64,000 nt of DNA, taken from contig NZ_ABZU01000001.1 of the NCBI RefSeq assembly GCF_000173655.1, positions 282,231 to 346,230 on the forward strand. Direction: 5' to 3'. This stretch comes from Corynebacterium amycolatum SK46. Its GTDB lineage: Bacteria > Actinomycetota > Actinomycetes > Mycobacteriales > Mycobacteriaceae. Numbering within the stretch: the first letter of the stretch is position 1; every line of letters starts with the position of its first letter. Made by a program: the position numbers and the translations under genes. Below are positions 44,675 through 55,187 of this stretch, one piece after another. Below the pieces are notes generated by a model. The model did not search any database. It was not told the DNA's origin and saw nothing but the letters and a program-made list of their open reading frames with translations.

Positions 44675-45496
44675 TCAGTAGCGTGCCCAGAGTTGATGGC
44701 GTTCCTCACGCGAACGTTTCGGACACGATACACACAGGTCGGCATCTGGGCTGTAATAAATCATGCAGCAAGTAGCTCTCTCCAGGTGAGTAACTACATC
44801 GAAGTCCGGTTCTTCTCCCGCCTCAGCAGCAGCTTCATCCCAGGGGCGCACCTCGCCTCCGCAGGAATCCATGAAACGAGGAAGAGGGGCCCGATGTACT
44901 CTCTGCATTCCCTCAACGACATGTTTGCCAATAAGCGCTCCACGCCAGGGCTCCATCAGCTCATTACCGGCGGAGATTGCGGCGTTAGCTACGGCATCGG
45001 CAGCCACGGCCCAAAGAGGGGCAGGCTTGATTTCCCCGACTTCTCCAACAACCTGAGCCAACGGCTCCAAGAAATGCGCCAGTGCTTCGCCGGTATCCTT
45101 CAGCTCATCCGCATCCTCAGCGGAAATGCTTTCAAACTGTTGAGCTTGAAACCCAACCCAATAGTCATCTCGGAGAAATGCGAACCAAGAAGACCACTGC
45201 CACACCGGAACTCGATCGGAAACCAACACGCATGCCAGCGATGGCCCCACCAATGCTCCGCACATGGACCACCACCACAACTGAGCCTGGAAACGGGTAT
45301 CCCCCTCAACCTCGGGCATGGGAAACAGCTTTCTCCCAGCCTCAATTCCTGCGGCTACAGCTTCGGTAGAAAGGTGCCACTCCGCAGCACCGTCGTGAGG
45401 CATGACATCTGCGGAAAACCTAGGAAAGTCCGCCAAAAGCTGGGAGTACTCGGGAGGCAATGCGGCACCCCGCGTTACATCGTTCACCAGTCTCAT
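44675..45496 (-). CDS. FhuF-like [2Fe-2S] protein
   Basis: A 273-residue protein whose C-terminus holds RATCCMIYYSPDADLCVSCPKR, that is C243-C244-x10-C255-x2-C258, the exact spacing of the FhuF ferric-siderophore reductase family, which binds a [2Fe-2S] cluster through a Cys-Cys pair. The rest (including DTRFQAQLWWWSMCGALVGPSLACVLVSDRV) is compatible with the FhuF fold. It probably reduces or releases iron from siderophores in the cytosol. It lies far from the siderophore importer and shows no obvious DtxR box. The start may be the GTG at 45487, since an AGAAGG element sits directly before the ATG. Confidence 0.75.
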   Translation of the reverse strand: MRLVNDVTRGAALPPEYSQLLADFPRFSADVMPHDGAAEWHLSTEAVAAGIEAGRKLFPMPEVEGDTRFQAQLWWWSMCGALVGPSLACVLVSDRVPVWQWSSWFAFLRDDYWVGFQAQQFESISAEDADELKDTGEALAHFLEPLAQVVGEVGEIKPAPLWAVAADAVANAAISAGNELMEPWRGALIGKHVVEGMQRVHRAPLPRFMDSCGGEVRPWDEAAAEAGEEPDFDVVTHLERATCCMIYYSPDADLCVSCPKRSREERHQLWARY

Positions 45497-45625
45497 CCTT
45501 CTATCGACTGTGTTAATCGCCGTACACCTGCCTATTTTTCCACCGACTACGGAATTTCCCCACAGCTCAGTAGTGTTTATATGGGCATATGGCTCTCAAC
45601 GGACCCGTTTAGGAGGTCTACTACT

Positions 45626-46492
45626 TTGTTCCAAAAGACGAAGAAGGATTCAACTCGCACAGTAACTGATGCAGTGAACTCCACCCCCGAAGCGATCGAA
45701 CGTGATGCCGGAAAACTGGGAACCCTTCTTATCCAAACTCTGGATAAGACCATGAGCTGGCAGTCGTCTGCCATCACCGGGTACGTCAGTTCCCTGCACA
45801 AGCGCAAAAAAGATGAAACTCCGGCGCAGGTACAGGAACGTATTGATTCCCACTACCTCAACCTGGTCACCGGCACCGGTGGTGCCGCCGGCGGCAGCGC
45901 GGTTCTCCCCGGCGTCGGCATGATTACGGGCTTGGCTGCGGTTACCGGTGAATCTCTGCTGTTTCTGGAAGCATCAGCCTGGTACACACTGGCCTCAGCA
46001 ACCCTGCGCAATATTGACATCACCGATTCGCAACGCCGTCGCACGCTGATTCTTGCGGCCATGAGCGGTTCAGAGGGGACAGCTATTATGGCCTCTCTGC
46101 TTGGCGAGGAATCGCTGCGGAAGCAGACCAAAACTTCCGTCAATTCTCTACTGCCACGGCTTGGTGTTCCGCAGCTGGGCGCAGCAAACCGCCTGCTGAT
46201 TCGCGAGGCACGCAAGCGCTTGATGAAGAACGCTCGTCTCGCCATCATCGGTAAGATTTTGCCATTTGGAATTGGCGCCGTGGTTGGGGCCTCCGCAAAC
46301 CGCAAGCTCGGTGGCATTCTTATCAGATCCACTCGCGCATCTCTGGGCTCGCTTCCCCAGGATTGGTCGGACTTTGAACGAAAGCTTCCGGCTAAATCCA
46401 ACACCTCTGAGGACTCGAAGAAGGACTCAAAGTCATCGAGGTTCTCTATTCCCTCGGCGCTGAAGTGGCCGAAGAAAAAGAAGAATAAGTAG
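45626..46492 (+). CDS. EcsC-like protein (probable)
   Basis: A 288-residue protein translated from a TTG at 45626 with a perfect AGGAGG 9 nt upstream. The same frame is open far upstream, but that stretch is antisense to other genes. The core has two glycine-rich hydrophobic stretches (TGTGGAAGGSAVLPGVGMITGLAAVTGESLLFLEASAWYTLASATL and LAIIGKILPFGIGAVVGASANRKLGG), the pattern of EcsC-type membrane-associated proteins. The tail (from about residue 255) is lysine- and serine-rich. It is followed after 73 bp by the fused ABC exporter on the same strand. The family call is tentative; the coding call is firm. Confidence 0.72.
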   Translation: MFQKTKKDSTRTVTDAVNSTPEAIERDAGKLGTLLIQTLDKTMSWQSSAITGYVSSLHKRKKDETPAQVQERIDSHYLNLVTGTGGAAGGSAVLPGVGMITGLAAVTGESLLFLEASAWYTLASATLRNIDITDSQRRRTLILAAMSGSEGTAIMASLLGEESLRKQTKTSVNSLLPRLGVPQLGAANRLLIREARKRLMKNARLAIIGKILPFGIGAVVGASANRKLGGILIRSTRASLGSLPQDWSDFERKLPAKSNTSEDSKKDSKSSRFSIPSALKWPKKKKNK

Positions 46493-46565
46493 TTTCTCTT
46501 ACCCCAATTACCCTTCAGCGACTTACCCTTCAGCGACGTTTTTCAATGGAAGAGCGGTACCCACG

Positions 46566-49500
46566 ATGGCTCAGAGCAAACCCCTCAGAACCTCTCCCAT
46601 GAAGTTCTTGTGGAAACAGTCTCTTCAACGGCCACTACCGCTCTATGGCGTCATTGTCGCAGCGCTAATCGTTGTCGGGCTGGAGTCCGTACTTCCGCTT
46701 CTCACTAGAGATGCCATTGATGTGGCAACGGGCTCTTCCGACGGCGGTGTCCCCGCACGCCTGCTGCCTTCCCTAACTCCTCTACAGGCAGTCATTTCAG
46801 TATTTCTGGCCATCGCGTTAGTACGCTTCGTCGCCCAGGCGGGACGCAGATTCTTCTCCGGCAAACTCTCCATTGATGTTCAGCACGACCTGCGACTAAA
46901 CATCCTTCGCTCCCTACAAAACCTCGATGGTCCAGCACAAGACCGAGTCAACACAGGCCAAGTTGTATCACGGTCAATTTCCGACCTTCAGGCAGTGTCC
47001 GGACTACTGGCGATGTTGCCGTTGACGCTGGGATCCGTCGTCAAGCTGTTTATCACTATCGGCATCATGCTCGCCCTCTCGCTGCCCCTGACACTGGTCG
47101 GCCTCGCGGTGGTGCCAGCGATTGTCTACATTGCAGTGAATTCGCGTGACAAACTCCATGCCGCAACCTGGGCTGCCCAACAGCAAGCAGGCGAGATTGC
47201 CGGACAAGTCGAGGAAACCGTTTCCGGCATCCGTGTTGTCAAGGCGTTTGCGCAGGTCGACAACGAAGTTGCGAAGATGGAGCGTAACTCGTCGCTGCTC
47301 TATTCCCTCCGCCTGCGAGCGGCAAAACTCAGCGCTCGGTTCCAACCGGCGTTGCAGTCGTTGCCGCAACTGTCCCTCGTCGGAAATATCGCGGTCGGTG
47401 GCTGGCTCGCAATTAACGGACACATCACCCTAGGCACATTCGTGGCTTTTGCCACGTATCTCACCAGCCTGACTGCCCTGTCGCGTCTGGTCTCCAACAT
47501 GGTCATCTCGATACAGCTGACGTCGGCAAGCATCGACCGCATTTCCGATGTCATCGACGCCCGACCAGACAACCCCGAACCCACCGACGCGCTCCCTCTC
47601 CCCGACGGCCCCGTTGGCATCAGCTTCAACCACGTCACCCACAGCCGTGGCGGACGCACGCTTATCGACGATGTCTCATTCTCCGTCGCGCCAGGGGCGA
47701 CCTTAGCGTTGATTGGCCCACCGGGGTCCGGAAAGACTATCGCCACGGAGTTACTCGGCCGTCACTATCTGCCGGATTCGGGGACTATCACTATAGATGC
47801 GCCCAGCCACGGAACATCCACAGATACCGCGCGCATTCTCTCCAGCGACGTATATGACGCTATTACTGTCGTTCCGGACACTCCTTATCTATTTGCGGGC
47901 ACGTTGCGTGAGAACATCGCATTCGCCAATCCCGAGGCGTCCCAGGAAGAGATTATCGCCGCAGCGACCGCCGCCCAGGTCAACTTCGTCGACGACCTGC
48001 CTCAGGGATGGGACACAGCCATCGGCGAGCGCGGGCATAATCTCTCCGGCGGACAAGCTCAACGCGTGGCCTTAGCACGGGCATTCCTCGCCCGTCCTCG
48101 GGTTTTGGTTCTCGATGACGCGACCTCAGCAATCGATGCTGCGACAGAGTTAGAAATCTTCAACGCGCTGACTTCACAGCTGGCGGATACAACTATCGTC
48201 ATCGTGGCGCATCGATCTTCCACTCTCGAGCAGGCGGACGACATCGCCATTTTCGAAGACGGTGCCATCACCGGCATTGGCACCAAGGCCGAACTGATTA
48301 CTTCTCATCCGCGCTTCACCGAGCTGATGGACATCGACCAGAGCGCCTACCCCGAAATCGAAAACCTTGTTCTCGACCCCATCGACAGTGAAGACCCCAG
48401 CCCCGAGGAACTCTGGCCCGACGAATCCGCACCAACCTCCGATGACTCCACGTCAGACACCGCTTCCCGCCGTCTCGGAGGTGCCACTTCTCAAATGAGC
48501 CGCGGGGTTGGCCGAGCCGGAGGAGGTCCAGGTGGTCCCGGTGGTCCCAGTGGCCGCGGCGGCGGTCGTGGTGGTATGGGGGCGGCTCTCGCCAATGCTC
48601 CTGCGACGCCTGAGCTTCTCGAGCGCGTGCGGAACCTCCCACCCGCTGCCGAAAAACCGCGTGTGCCCGCTGCGGCACTCGACAACTCCGAGCCTTTTTC
48701 TCTGCGCCGGCTACTCTCCTACGTCCGCGGCCTATTTATAAGTGTCATTGCGCTGCTCGCCCTCATTGCCGTTGCCGATCTGGCGTTCCCCATGCTCGTG
48801 CGCTACGCCATTGACCACGGCATCAGTGCGCACGATGAGGCCGTGCTGTGGGCCTGCGCCGCAGGTGGTTTGGCGACGGTCCTCATCAGTTGGATTGCCG
48901 TAGCCACAAATGCTGTTATTACTGCGCGCACTGGTGAGCGGCTGCTCTATGCCCTGCGCGTGCGCTGCTACCGTCACCTGCAGTCGCTTGGCATTAACTA
49001 CTTCGAGGCCAATCGCTCGGGCGCCATCATGACCAGGATGACAACCGACATCGACGCGCTGTCCTCTTTCCTACAAACGGGACTGGCACAAGGGGCAATC
49101 GCCGCGTTTACTCTGCTCGGTGTCACGGCACTGTTGCTTGCCACACAGGTGTCACTCGCCGCGGTGGCGTTGGCGTCCCTTCCCATCATTGTGGTGGCCA
49201 CCCTGGTATTCCGCCGAATCTCCTCGCGCCTATACAAGTCTGCACGCGAGCAGCTCTCCTTGGTCAACGCTGATTTTCAGGAGACCATTGGTGGGCTTCG
49301 CGAGATTCAGATGTACCACCGCGTCGCCGATATCGAATCTTCCTTTGCCGAGGAATCCGATAAGTACCGCGCAATTCGTCAGCGAGCACAGCTGGCCGTG
49401 GCTCTATTCTTCCCCGGCATCAACTTCGTCTCTGAGCTGGCAACAGCCGCGGTATTGGCTGTCGGTGCCCAACAAGTTGCTTCGGAAACTACAACGCCCG

Positions 49501-50435
49501 GCGTACTCGTCGCCTTCACGCTGTACCTGGGAATGCTCTTTGGCCCGATTCAGCAGCTGTCCCATGTTTTCGACGGCTACCAGCAGGCGAAGGTCGGCCT
49601 CAATCGTATTGATGACCTCCTACAGACCGCCCCCATGCCAGACCACGGCACTACTGACGGCGCGTCCCGCGCAGCTGATGGCGACCTGCGCTTAGACAAG
49701 GTGACTTTCTCCTACCCCGCCGCCAACACTGAACACGAACGCCCACAGGTTCTCGATGCTCTCGATTTGCAGATTCCTGCCGGAGAAACAGTCGCAATTG
49801 TCGGATCCACCGGTGCCGGAAAATCGACAATCATTAAGCTGTTTGCCCGTTTCTACGATCCGGTTGGCGGCGTGGTGCGAGCCTCCGAAACTGACATCCG
49901 CGACTTCCCTCTTAACGATTGGCGACGCACCCTCGGCTATGTCCCCCAAGAATCACACCTTTTTTCGGGGACAGTAGCAACAAATATTTCCTACGGTCTA
50001 CCGGACAGCAGTCATGCTGAAATTCAGCAGGCCGCGAAGAACGTCGGTGCTCTCAGCACCATTGCCAGCCTGCCCGGCGGCTTCCACCACCCTGTCGGCC
50101 CAGATGGCCGAGGGCTCTCCTCCGGACAGCGTCAGCTCATCGCACTCGCTCGTGCCGAAATGATGCGTCCTGAACTGCTACTTCTCGACGAAGCCACCGC
50201 GACACTCGACCCTGCAACAGAGTCGGCAATCCTTGAAGCCACTGACCGTGCGTCGCGTCAACGCTCGGCAATTATTGTGGCCCACCGCCTAGCTACGGCG
50301 GCTCGGGCAAACCGGATTTTGGTACTTGACCACGGGCGTATTGTCGAGGACGGCTCCCATGACGAGCTTCTCGCGGCGGGTGGCCAATACGCAGAGCTCT
50401 GGAGCAAGTACCATATGGGGAGCGCGACGGTGTAG
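46566..50435 (+). CDS. Fused heterodimer-type ABC exporter (two TMD-NBD halves)
   Basis: A 1289-residue ABC exporter in which two half-transporters are joined by a Gly/Pro-rich linker (about residues 625-685). NBD1 has Walker A GPPGSGKT (384-391), signature LSGGQ (493-497) and Walker B LVLDDATS, with Asp518 in place of the catalytic Glu and Asp in place of the Q-loop Gln. NBD2 has Walker A STGAGKST, Q-loop VPQESHLF, signature LSSGQ and Walker B LLLLDEATAT. So one ATP site (NBD1 Walker motifs with NBD2 LSSGQ) is degenerate. C. glutamicum has a similar fusion beside odhA. Drug or lipid export is inferred. Confidence 0.93.
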   Translation: MAQSKPLRTSPMKFLWKQSLQRPLPLYGVIVAALIVVGLESVLPLLTRDAIDVATGSSDGGVPARLLPSLTPLQAVISVFLAIALVRFVAQAGRRFFSGKLSIDVQHDLRLNILRSLQNLDGPAQDRVNTGQVVSRSISDLQAVSGLLAMLPLTLGSVVKLFITIGIMLALSLPLTLVGLAVVPAIVYIAVNSRDKLHAATWAAQQQAGEIAGQVEETVSGIRVVKAFAQVDNEVAKMERNSSLLYSLRLRAAKLSARFQPALQSLPQLSLVGNIAVGGWLAINGHITLGTFVAFATYLTSLTALSRLVSNMVISIQLTSASIDRISDVIDARPDNPEPTDALPLPDGPVGISFNHVTHSRGGRTLIDDVSFSVAPGATLALIGPPGSGKTIATELLGRHYLPDSGTITIDAPSHGTSTDTARILSSDVYDAITVVPDTPYLFAGTLRENIAFANPEASQEEIIAAATAAQVNFVDDLPQGWDTAIGERGHNLSGGQAQRVALARAFLARPRVLVLDDATSAIDAATELEIFNALTSQLADTTIVIVAHRSSTLEQADDIAIFEDGAITGIGTKAELITSHPRFTELMDIDQSAYPEIENLVLDPIDSEDPSPEELWPDESAPTSDDSTSDTASRRLGGATSQMSRGVGRAGGGPGGPGGPSGRGGGRGGMGAALANAPATPELLERVRNLPPAAEKPRVPAAALDNSEPFSLRRLLSYVRGLFISVIALLALIAVADLAFPMLVRYAIDHGISAHDEAVLWACAAGGLATVLISWIAVATNAVITARTGERLLYALRVRCYRHLQSLGINYFEANRSGAIMTRMTTDIDALSSFLQTGLAQGAIAAFTLLGVTALLLATQVSLAAVALASLPIIVVATLVFRRISSRLYKSAREQLSLVNADFQETIGGLREIQMYHRVADIESSFAEESDKYRAIRQRAQLAVALFFPGINFVSELATAAVLAVGAQQVASETTTPGVLVAFTLYLGMLFGPIQQLSHVFDGYQQAKVGLNRIDDLLQTAPMPDHGTTDGASRAADGDLRLDKVTFSYPAANTEHERPQVLDALDLQIPAGETVAIVGSTGAGKSTIIKLFARFYDPVGGVVRASETDIRDFPLNDWRRTLGYVPQESHLFSGTVATNISYGLPDSSHAEIQQAAKNVGALSTIASLPGGFHHPVGPDGRGLSSGQRQLIALARAEMMRPELLLLDEATATLDPATESAILEATDRASRQRSAIIVAHRLATAARANRILVLDHGRIVEDGSHDELLAAGGQYAELWSKYHMGSATV

Positions 50436-50538
50436 TAATTCAGAATTTTCGTTATCCTTGAATGACACTTTGACGCTTGCGCTAATTAGAATAAACGTGA
50501 GTTAGTAAAACTAAGACGAAAAGAGGCGAGTACCTGCC

Positions 50539-53500
50539 GTGAGCAGCGACATGAGCTTCGGCCAGAACGAATGGCTGGTCGACGAGATGTACCAGCAATT
50601 CCAGAAGGATCCACAATCTGTGGGTCAGGAATGGCGCGAATTCTTCGCAACCCACACCCCGTCCCAAAAGGGCGAGGACCTTTCCGATATGGCAAAGCCC
50701 GCAGCAGCCACGAAGGAGGAAGCTAAGGCAACCGGACGCCGTGAATCCAAGGGGGTCGAACCAACTAAGACCCCGAACAAGCCGGCGTCTCCGAAGCCGA
50801 AGAAGTCCCCGATGGATGCAGCAGCCAAGGTCTCGGCTGTTGAATCCGGCGAGGAACCTCTGAAGGGCGTCGCACGGGCTATCGCTAAGAACATGGATGT
50901 CTCCCTGGAGATGCCGACTGCTACGTCGGTTCGCGATATGCCGGCACGTCTGATGTTTGAAAACCGCACCCTGGTTAACAACCATCTGGCACGCGCCCGC
51001 GGCGGCAAGATTTCCTTCACCCACATCATTGGTTACGCCATGGTGAAGGCTGTCATGCTCCACCCGGACATGAACAACAACTACAAGGTGGTTGACGGCA
51101 AGCCAGTTCTGGTTACCCCGGAGCACATTAACCTCGGCCTGGCCATTGATATGCCAGCTAAGGACGGCTCTCGTTCGCTTGTGGTTGCCGCTATCCGCGA
51201 GTGTGAGACCCTGACCTTCAAGCAGTTCGTCGACGCCTACGAGGACATCGTCGTTCGTGCTCGCCACGGCAAGCTGACCGGAAAGGACTTCCAGGGCGTC
51301 ACCATTTCCCTGACCAACCCGGGCGGCATCGGTACCCGCCACTCCGTCCCGCGCCTGACCAAGGGCCAGGGCGCGATTATCGGTGTCGGTTCCATGGACT
51401 ACCCAGCTGAGTTCGCCGGCGCTTCGGCTGACCGTCTGGCAGAGATGGGCATCGGCAAGCTGGTGACCATCACCTCTACTTACGATCACCGCATTATCCA
51501 GGGTGCAGAGTCCGGCGAGTTCTTGCGCACCATGAGCAATCTGCTTGTCGACGACAAGTTCTGGGACCACATCTTCCAGACCATGCATGTTCCTTACACC
51601 CCAATCCGTTGGGCGCAGGATCTGCCGAACACGGGTATTGACAAGAACACCCGCGTCATGCGTCTGATTGAGGCCTACCGTTCCCGCGGTCACCTGCTGG
51701 CTGACATTGACCCGCTGCGGTACGACCAGCCAAATACTTCCGCTCCGAACCACGCTGACCTGGATATCCAGGAGCACGGTCTGACCCTGTGGGATCTGGA
51801 CCGTACTTTCAACGTCGGTGGTTTCGGCGGTAAGGAAAAGATGACGCTGCGTGAGGTCCTCTCTCGCCTTCGCAACGCATACTGCCTCAAGGTCGGTTCA
51901 GAATACGCCCACATTCTTGACCGCGAAGAGCGCGAGTGGCTCGAGGAGCGCATTGAGGGCGGCCAGCCTAAGCCTTCCCACGCCGAGCAGAAGTACATCC
52001 TGCAGAAGCTCAACGCAGCTGAAGCGTTCGAAAACTTCCTGCAGACCAAGTACGTCGGTCAGAAGCGCTTCTCGTTGGAGGGCGCTGAGGCACTGATTCC
52101 ACTGATGGACTCCGCTATCGACACCGCTGCTGGCGCTGACCTGGATGAGGTCGTCATCGGTATGCCACACCGCGGTCGACTGAACGTGCTCGCAAACATC
52201 GTCGGCAAGCCACTGCGCCAGATTTTTACCGAGTTCGAGGGCAACATTGACCCGGCTCAGGTTGGCGGTTCCGGCGACGTCAAGTACCACCTGGGTACTA
52301 CTGGCCGTCACATTCAGATGTTCGGTGAGGGCGAGATTGATGTCACTCTGACCGCAAATCCGTCCCACCTCGAGGCCGTTAACCCGGTTGTTGAGGGTCT
52401 TGCTCGTGCACGCCAGGACAAGATCAACAAGGGCGAAGAGGGCTACTCCGTCATGCCGCTGCTGCTGCACGGTGACGCTTCCTTCGCTGGCCTGGGCATT
52501 GTTCAGGAGACCCTGAACCTGATGTCCCTGCGCGGCTACAAGGTCGGCGGGACCGTCCACATCGTGGTGAACAACCAGATTGGCTTCACCACTTCGCCGG
52601 ACTCCGGACGTTCCTCCTACTACGCAACCGACATTGCCAAGGCATATGGCTGCCCGGTTTTCCACGTCAATGGCGATGACCCGGAGGCTGTCGTCTGGGT
52701 TGGCCAGCTGGCTGTTGAGTACCGTAACCGCTACGGCAAGGATGTCTTCATCGACCTGGTCTGCTACCGCAAGCGTGGCCACAATGAGGCTGATGATCCG
52801 TCCATGACTCAGCCGCTGATGTACAAGATCATCGACGAGAAGGAAAGCGTCCGCGCTCAGTACACCGAGGACCTCATTGGTCGCGGTGACATCTCCGAGG
52901 AAGAGTACGAGGCAGTGCGCCGCGACTTCCACGATCAGATGGAGGCGGTCTTCAACGAGGTTCGCGCAGCTCAGGATGCAAAGCCGGGCGACCAGTCCGG
53001 TATTGCGGGCTCCCAACCACTGCCGCACGGTTTGAAGACCAGCATTGACAAGGCTGAAATCGTCGAGATTGGTCATACCTACGTCAACGTCCCGGAGGGC
53101 TTCAAGGTTCACCCGCGTGTTGCACCGGTGGCTAAGAAGCGTGCCCAGATGACCCAAGAGGGTGGCATCGACTGGGGTATGGCTGAGCTGCTGGCAATCG
53201 GTTCCTTCACCGGTGCTGGCATCGACGTTCGCTTTGCGGGTGAGGATGTCCGTCGCGGTACCTTCACCTCTCGCCACGCCGTGCTAATCGACGCCGAAGA
53301 CGGTTCGGAATACAACCCGATTGACGCCTACGGAAAGTCCAAGGACGGCGGACGCTTCATGATCTACAACTCGGCATTGACCGAGTACGCAGGCATGGGC
53401 TTCGAATACGGCTACACTCTCGGTAACCCGGATGCAGCCGTGTTCTGGGAGGCACAGTTCGGTGACTTCGCCAACGGCGCGCAGACCACCATTGACCAGT

Positions 53501-54207
53501 ATGTTTCCTCTGGTGAGGCTAAGTGGGGTCAGACTTCCAAGCTAGTCCTGCTGCTGCCACACGGCTACGAGGGAATGGGGCCGGACCACTCTTCGGCACG
53601 CATCGAGCGCTTCCTGCAGCTTGCAGCTGAGGGATCCTACACCGTTGCTCAGCCCTCCGAACCGGCTAACTACTTCCACCTGCTGCGCCGCCACATCCTC
53701 TCGGATCTGCACCGCCCATTGGTTGTGTTCTCGCCGAAGTCGATGCTGCGTAACAAGTTGGCAGTCTCCGACATCGAGGACTTCACCGGCGACACCAAGT
53801 TCCGCGCTGTCATTGATGACCCGCACTTCGCTTCTAAGGACAAGTCCGGCATCAAGACCCTGCTGCTCTGCTCCGGCAAGATTTATTGGGATTTGGAGAA
53901 GAAGCGCAAGAAGGACAAGCGAGACGACATCGCAATCGCTCGCCTGGAGATGCTGCACCCGCTGCCGCATAACCGCCTCCGCGACCTCTTCGAGTCCTAC
54001 CCGGATCTTCAGGAAGTCCGCTGGGTTCAGGATGAGCCGGCTAACCAGGGTCCGTGGCCGTTCCTGGCACTGAACCTCCCAGAGGTTCTGCCGGATATGC
54101 CGAAGCTGACCCGCGTTTCCCGCCGTGCACAGTCCTCCACCGCAACTGGCGTGGCTAAGGTCCACCAGATTGAGGAGAAGGCTCTGCTGGAAGAGGCTCT
54201 CAAGTAG
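50539..54207 (+). CDS. odhA: Multifunctional 2-oxoglutarate dehydrogenase E2/E1 (Kgd/OdhA)
   Basis: A 1222-residue protein that joins a succinyltransferase (E2-type) domain and the thiamine-diphosphate 2-oxoglutarate dehydrogenase (E1o), the actinobacterial form of the TCA enzyme. The N-terminal [21 protein letters not shown] segment is the docking region; a Lys/Pro/Ala-rich linker precedes the E2 catalytic domain (about residues 110-345, ending [14 protein letters not shown]), which lacks a lipoyl domain. The E1 part has [21 protein letters not shown], the ThDP-binding [17 protein letters not shown] and [14 protein letters not shown]. The GTG start has AGAGGCGAG before it. A strong terminator follows. 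Regulation by OdhI binding is known in relatives. Confidence 0.96.
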   Translation: MSSDMSFGQNEWLVDEMYQQFQKDPQSVGQEWREFFATHTPSQKGEDLSDMAKPAAATKEEAKATGRRESKGVEPTKTPNKPASPKPKKSPMDAAAKVSAVESGEEPLKGVARAIAKNMDVSLEMPTATSVRDMPARLMFENRTLVNNHLARARGGKISFTHIIGYAMVKAVMLHPDMNNNYKVVDGKPVLVTPEHINLGLAIDMPAKDGSRSLVVAAIRECETLTFKQFVDAYEDIVVRARHGKLTGKDFQGVTISLTNPGGIGTRHSVPRLTKGQGAIIGVGSMDYPAEFAGASADRLAEMGIGKLVTITSTYDHRIIQGAESGEFLRTMSNLLVDDKFWDHIFQTMHVPYTPIRWAQDLPNTGIDKNTRVMRLIEAYRSRGHLLADIDPLRYDQPNTSAPNHADLDIQEHGLTLWDLDRTFNVGGFGGKEKMTLREVLSRLRNAYCLKVGSEYAHILDREEREWLEERIEGGQPKPSHAEQKYILQKLNAAEAFENFLQTKYVGQKRFSLEGAEALIPLMDSAIDTAAGADLDEVVIGMPHRGRLNVLANIVGKPLRQIFTEFEGNIDPAQVGGSGDVKYHLGTTGRHIQMFGEGEIDVTLTANPSHLEAVNPVVEGLARARQDKINKGEEGYSVMPLLLHGDASFAGLGIVQETLNLMSLRGYKVGGTVHIVVNNQIGFTTSPDSGRSSYYATDIAKAYGCPVFHVNGDDPEAVVWVGQLAVEYRNRYGKDVFIDLVCYRKRGHNEADDPSMTQPLMYKIIDEKESVRAQYTEDLIGRGDISEEEYEAVRRDFHDQMEAVFNEVRAAQDAKPGDQSGIAGSQPLPHGLKTSIDKAEIVEIGHTYVNVPEGFKVHPRVAPVAKKRAQMTQEGGIDWGMAELLAIGSFTGAGIDVRFAGEDVRRGTFTSRHAVLIDAEDGSEYNPIDAYGKSKDGGRFMIYNSALTEYAGMGFEYGYTLGNPDAAVFWEAQFGDFANGAQTTIDQYVSSGEAKWGQTSKLVLLLPHGYEGMGPDHSSARIERFLQLAAEGSYTVAQPSEPANYFHLLRRHILSDLHRPLVVFSPKSMLRNKLAVSDIEDFTGDTKFRAVIDDPHFASKDKSGIKTLLLCSGKIYWDLEKKRKKDKRDDIAIARLEMLHPLPHNRLRDLFESYPDLQEVRWVQDEPANQGPWPFLALNLPEVLPDMPKLTRVSRRAQSSTATGVAKVHQIEEKALLEEALK

Positions 54208-54248
54208 GTCTCATTGGCTGGTCTTACCAGCTGGCGTGTAAACGTTAA

Positions 54249-54282
54249 GGGGCTCCAACCGTTCGGTTGGAGCCCCTTTTTT
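54249..54282 (+). terminator. Terminator of odhA
   Basis: A perfect 12-bp stem (GGGGCTCCAACC with GGTTGGAGCCCC, GTTC loop) followed by six T lies 41 bp after the odhA stop. It is a textbook Rho-independent terminator. Confidence 0.95.
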
Positions 54283-54388
54283 GTTGCTTGGGAGATCGTT
54301 GCCAGGAATCATGGGTTAATCAACAAAAATGGCGGCAGCCAACAGCAGATACGCGTCAGATACCGCCCACAACTAGCCCCGCCCCCGA

Positions 54389-55144
54389 CTACGCCTTATC
54401 CAGCCACTCCTGAGCGACCAGCTCAGGGCTGGCGCCACCAGCCACAGCCCGGGTCATCAGCTTTAAGTCCTCAGTGCTCAAAGAACCCGCAATCTCATTG
54501 AGCACGCGGACTCGATCATCCCGGTCCAACGCTGGCTTGACGTAGAAAGGCACAAGCCATTGCGGCAAGTCAGCCCCAGCATTGTCAGCTGACACATTTG
54601 CGCAGCCCTGTGCCATGCCCGCGTCGGTGGCCATTACTTCACCCGGCAGCGACCGCGAAAATGCGTCGTACACGCGGTCGCGCCACTCGCCGCTGAACTG
54701 CTTGTCCGGGGTCGAGTCGCCGGCGTACTCCTCCGCCAGCGAAGCTGCCGACGCGGGATCGCTCAGGCCGAGCAGCTCACCTGTGCAGCCGAAGGAGACC
54801 AGGACCGCTCCATTGCGTACAGCCCGCAACCGGTCGTCAGCATCGCGAATGCCGACGACCTCCGCTTGCCGCCCTACCCGTTCAAAGCTTTGCGCATACA
54901 CGTACGCAAGAGCTGCTTGCTCAGGGTTGCGCAGGTCTGCCCCGACAGTCACCACCGCCTCCTGCTCGGGAGGAACGGGCATCTGCGGATCCAAATCAGA
55001 ACATGCGGCAAGACCGAACCCCGCCGCCCCAGAAACCAACGCCAGGGCGGTAAAAGTGCACGCAGTAGCCGTGAAGCTACCCTTGCACCCCATTGAGCGG
55101 ATGCGAAAGTGGAACCCGGCGTTCGCACGTCTAAAATCAATCAT
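54389..55144 (-). CDS. Lipoprotein resembling osmoprotectant/glycine-betaine binding proteins (ProX/OpuAC-like)
   Basis: About 250 residues with a hydrophobic leader ending in the lipobox GLAAC. The mature part starts with AVVTVGADLRNPEQAALAYVYAQSFERVG and continues with RAVRNGAVLVSFGCTGELL, the opening of the OpuAC/ProX fold, but it is shorter than typical members and no transporter partner genes adjoin. The start is unclear: an ATG at 55144 or one at 55093, the latter giving a more compact signal peptide. It diverges from corA. It may bind a quaternary amine or have a structural role. Confidence 0.7.
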   Translation of the reverse strand: MIDFRRANAGFHFRIRSMGCKGSFTATACTFTALALVSGAAGFGLAACSDLDPQMPVPPEQEAVVTVGADLRNPEQAALAYVYAQSFERVGRQAEVVGIRDADDRLRAVRNGAVLVSFGCTGELLGLSDPASAASLAEEYAGDSTPDKQFSGEWRDRVYDAFSRSLPGEVMATDAGMAQGCANVSADNAGADLPQWLVPFYVKPALDRDDRVRVLNEIAGSLSTEDLKLMTRAVAGGASPELVAQEWLDKA

Positions 55145-55187
55145 CGACACCAGCGTAACCTACGAACGGATTGTGAGGTCACCCAAA

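Noticed and set aside
43406-45625. A very long plus-strand open frame (1028 codons) ending at 46492
   Set aside because: Only its last 288 codons (from the TTG at 45626 with AGGAGG) read as a protein; the rest is antisense to the acidic and FhuF-like genes and has no domain signal.
50436-50538. A specific odhA promoter (TTGACG with an AT-rich -10)
   Set aside because: TTGACG at about 50471 and the AT-rich stretch do not give a normal spacing, so no precise promoter is claimed.
54582-55187. A 202-codon upstream extension of corA
   Set aside because: It is antisense to the ProX-like lipoprotein, and the ATG at 55188 with GAGG gives the normal CorA N-terminus.
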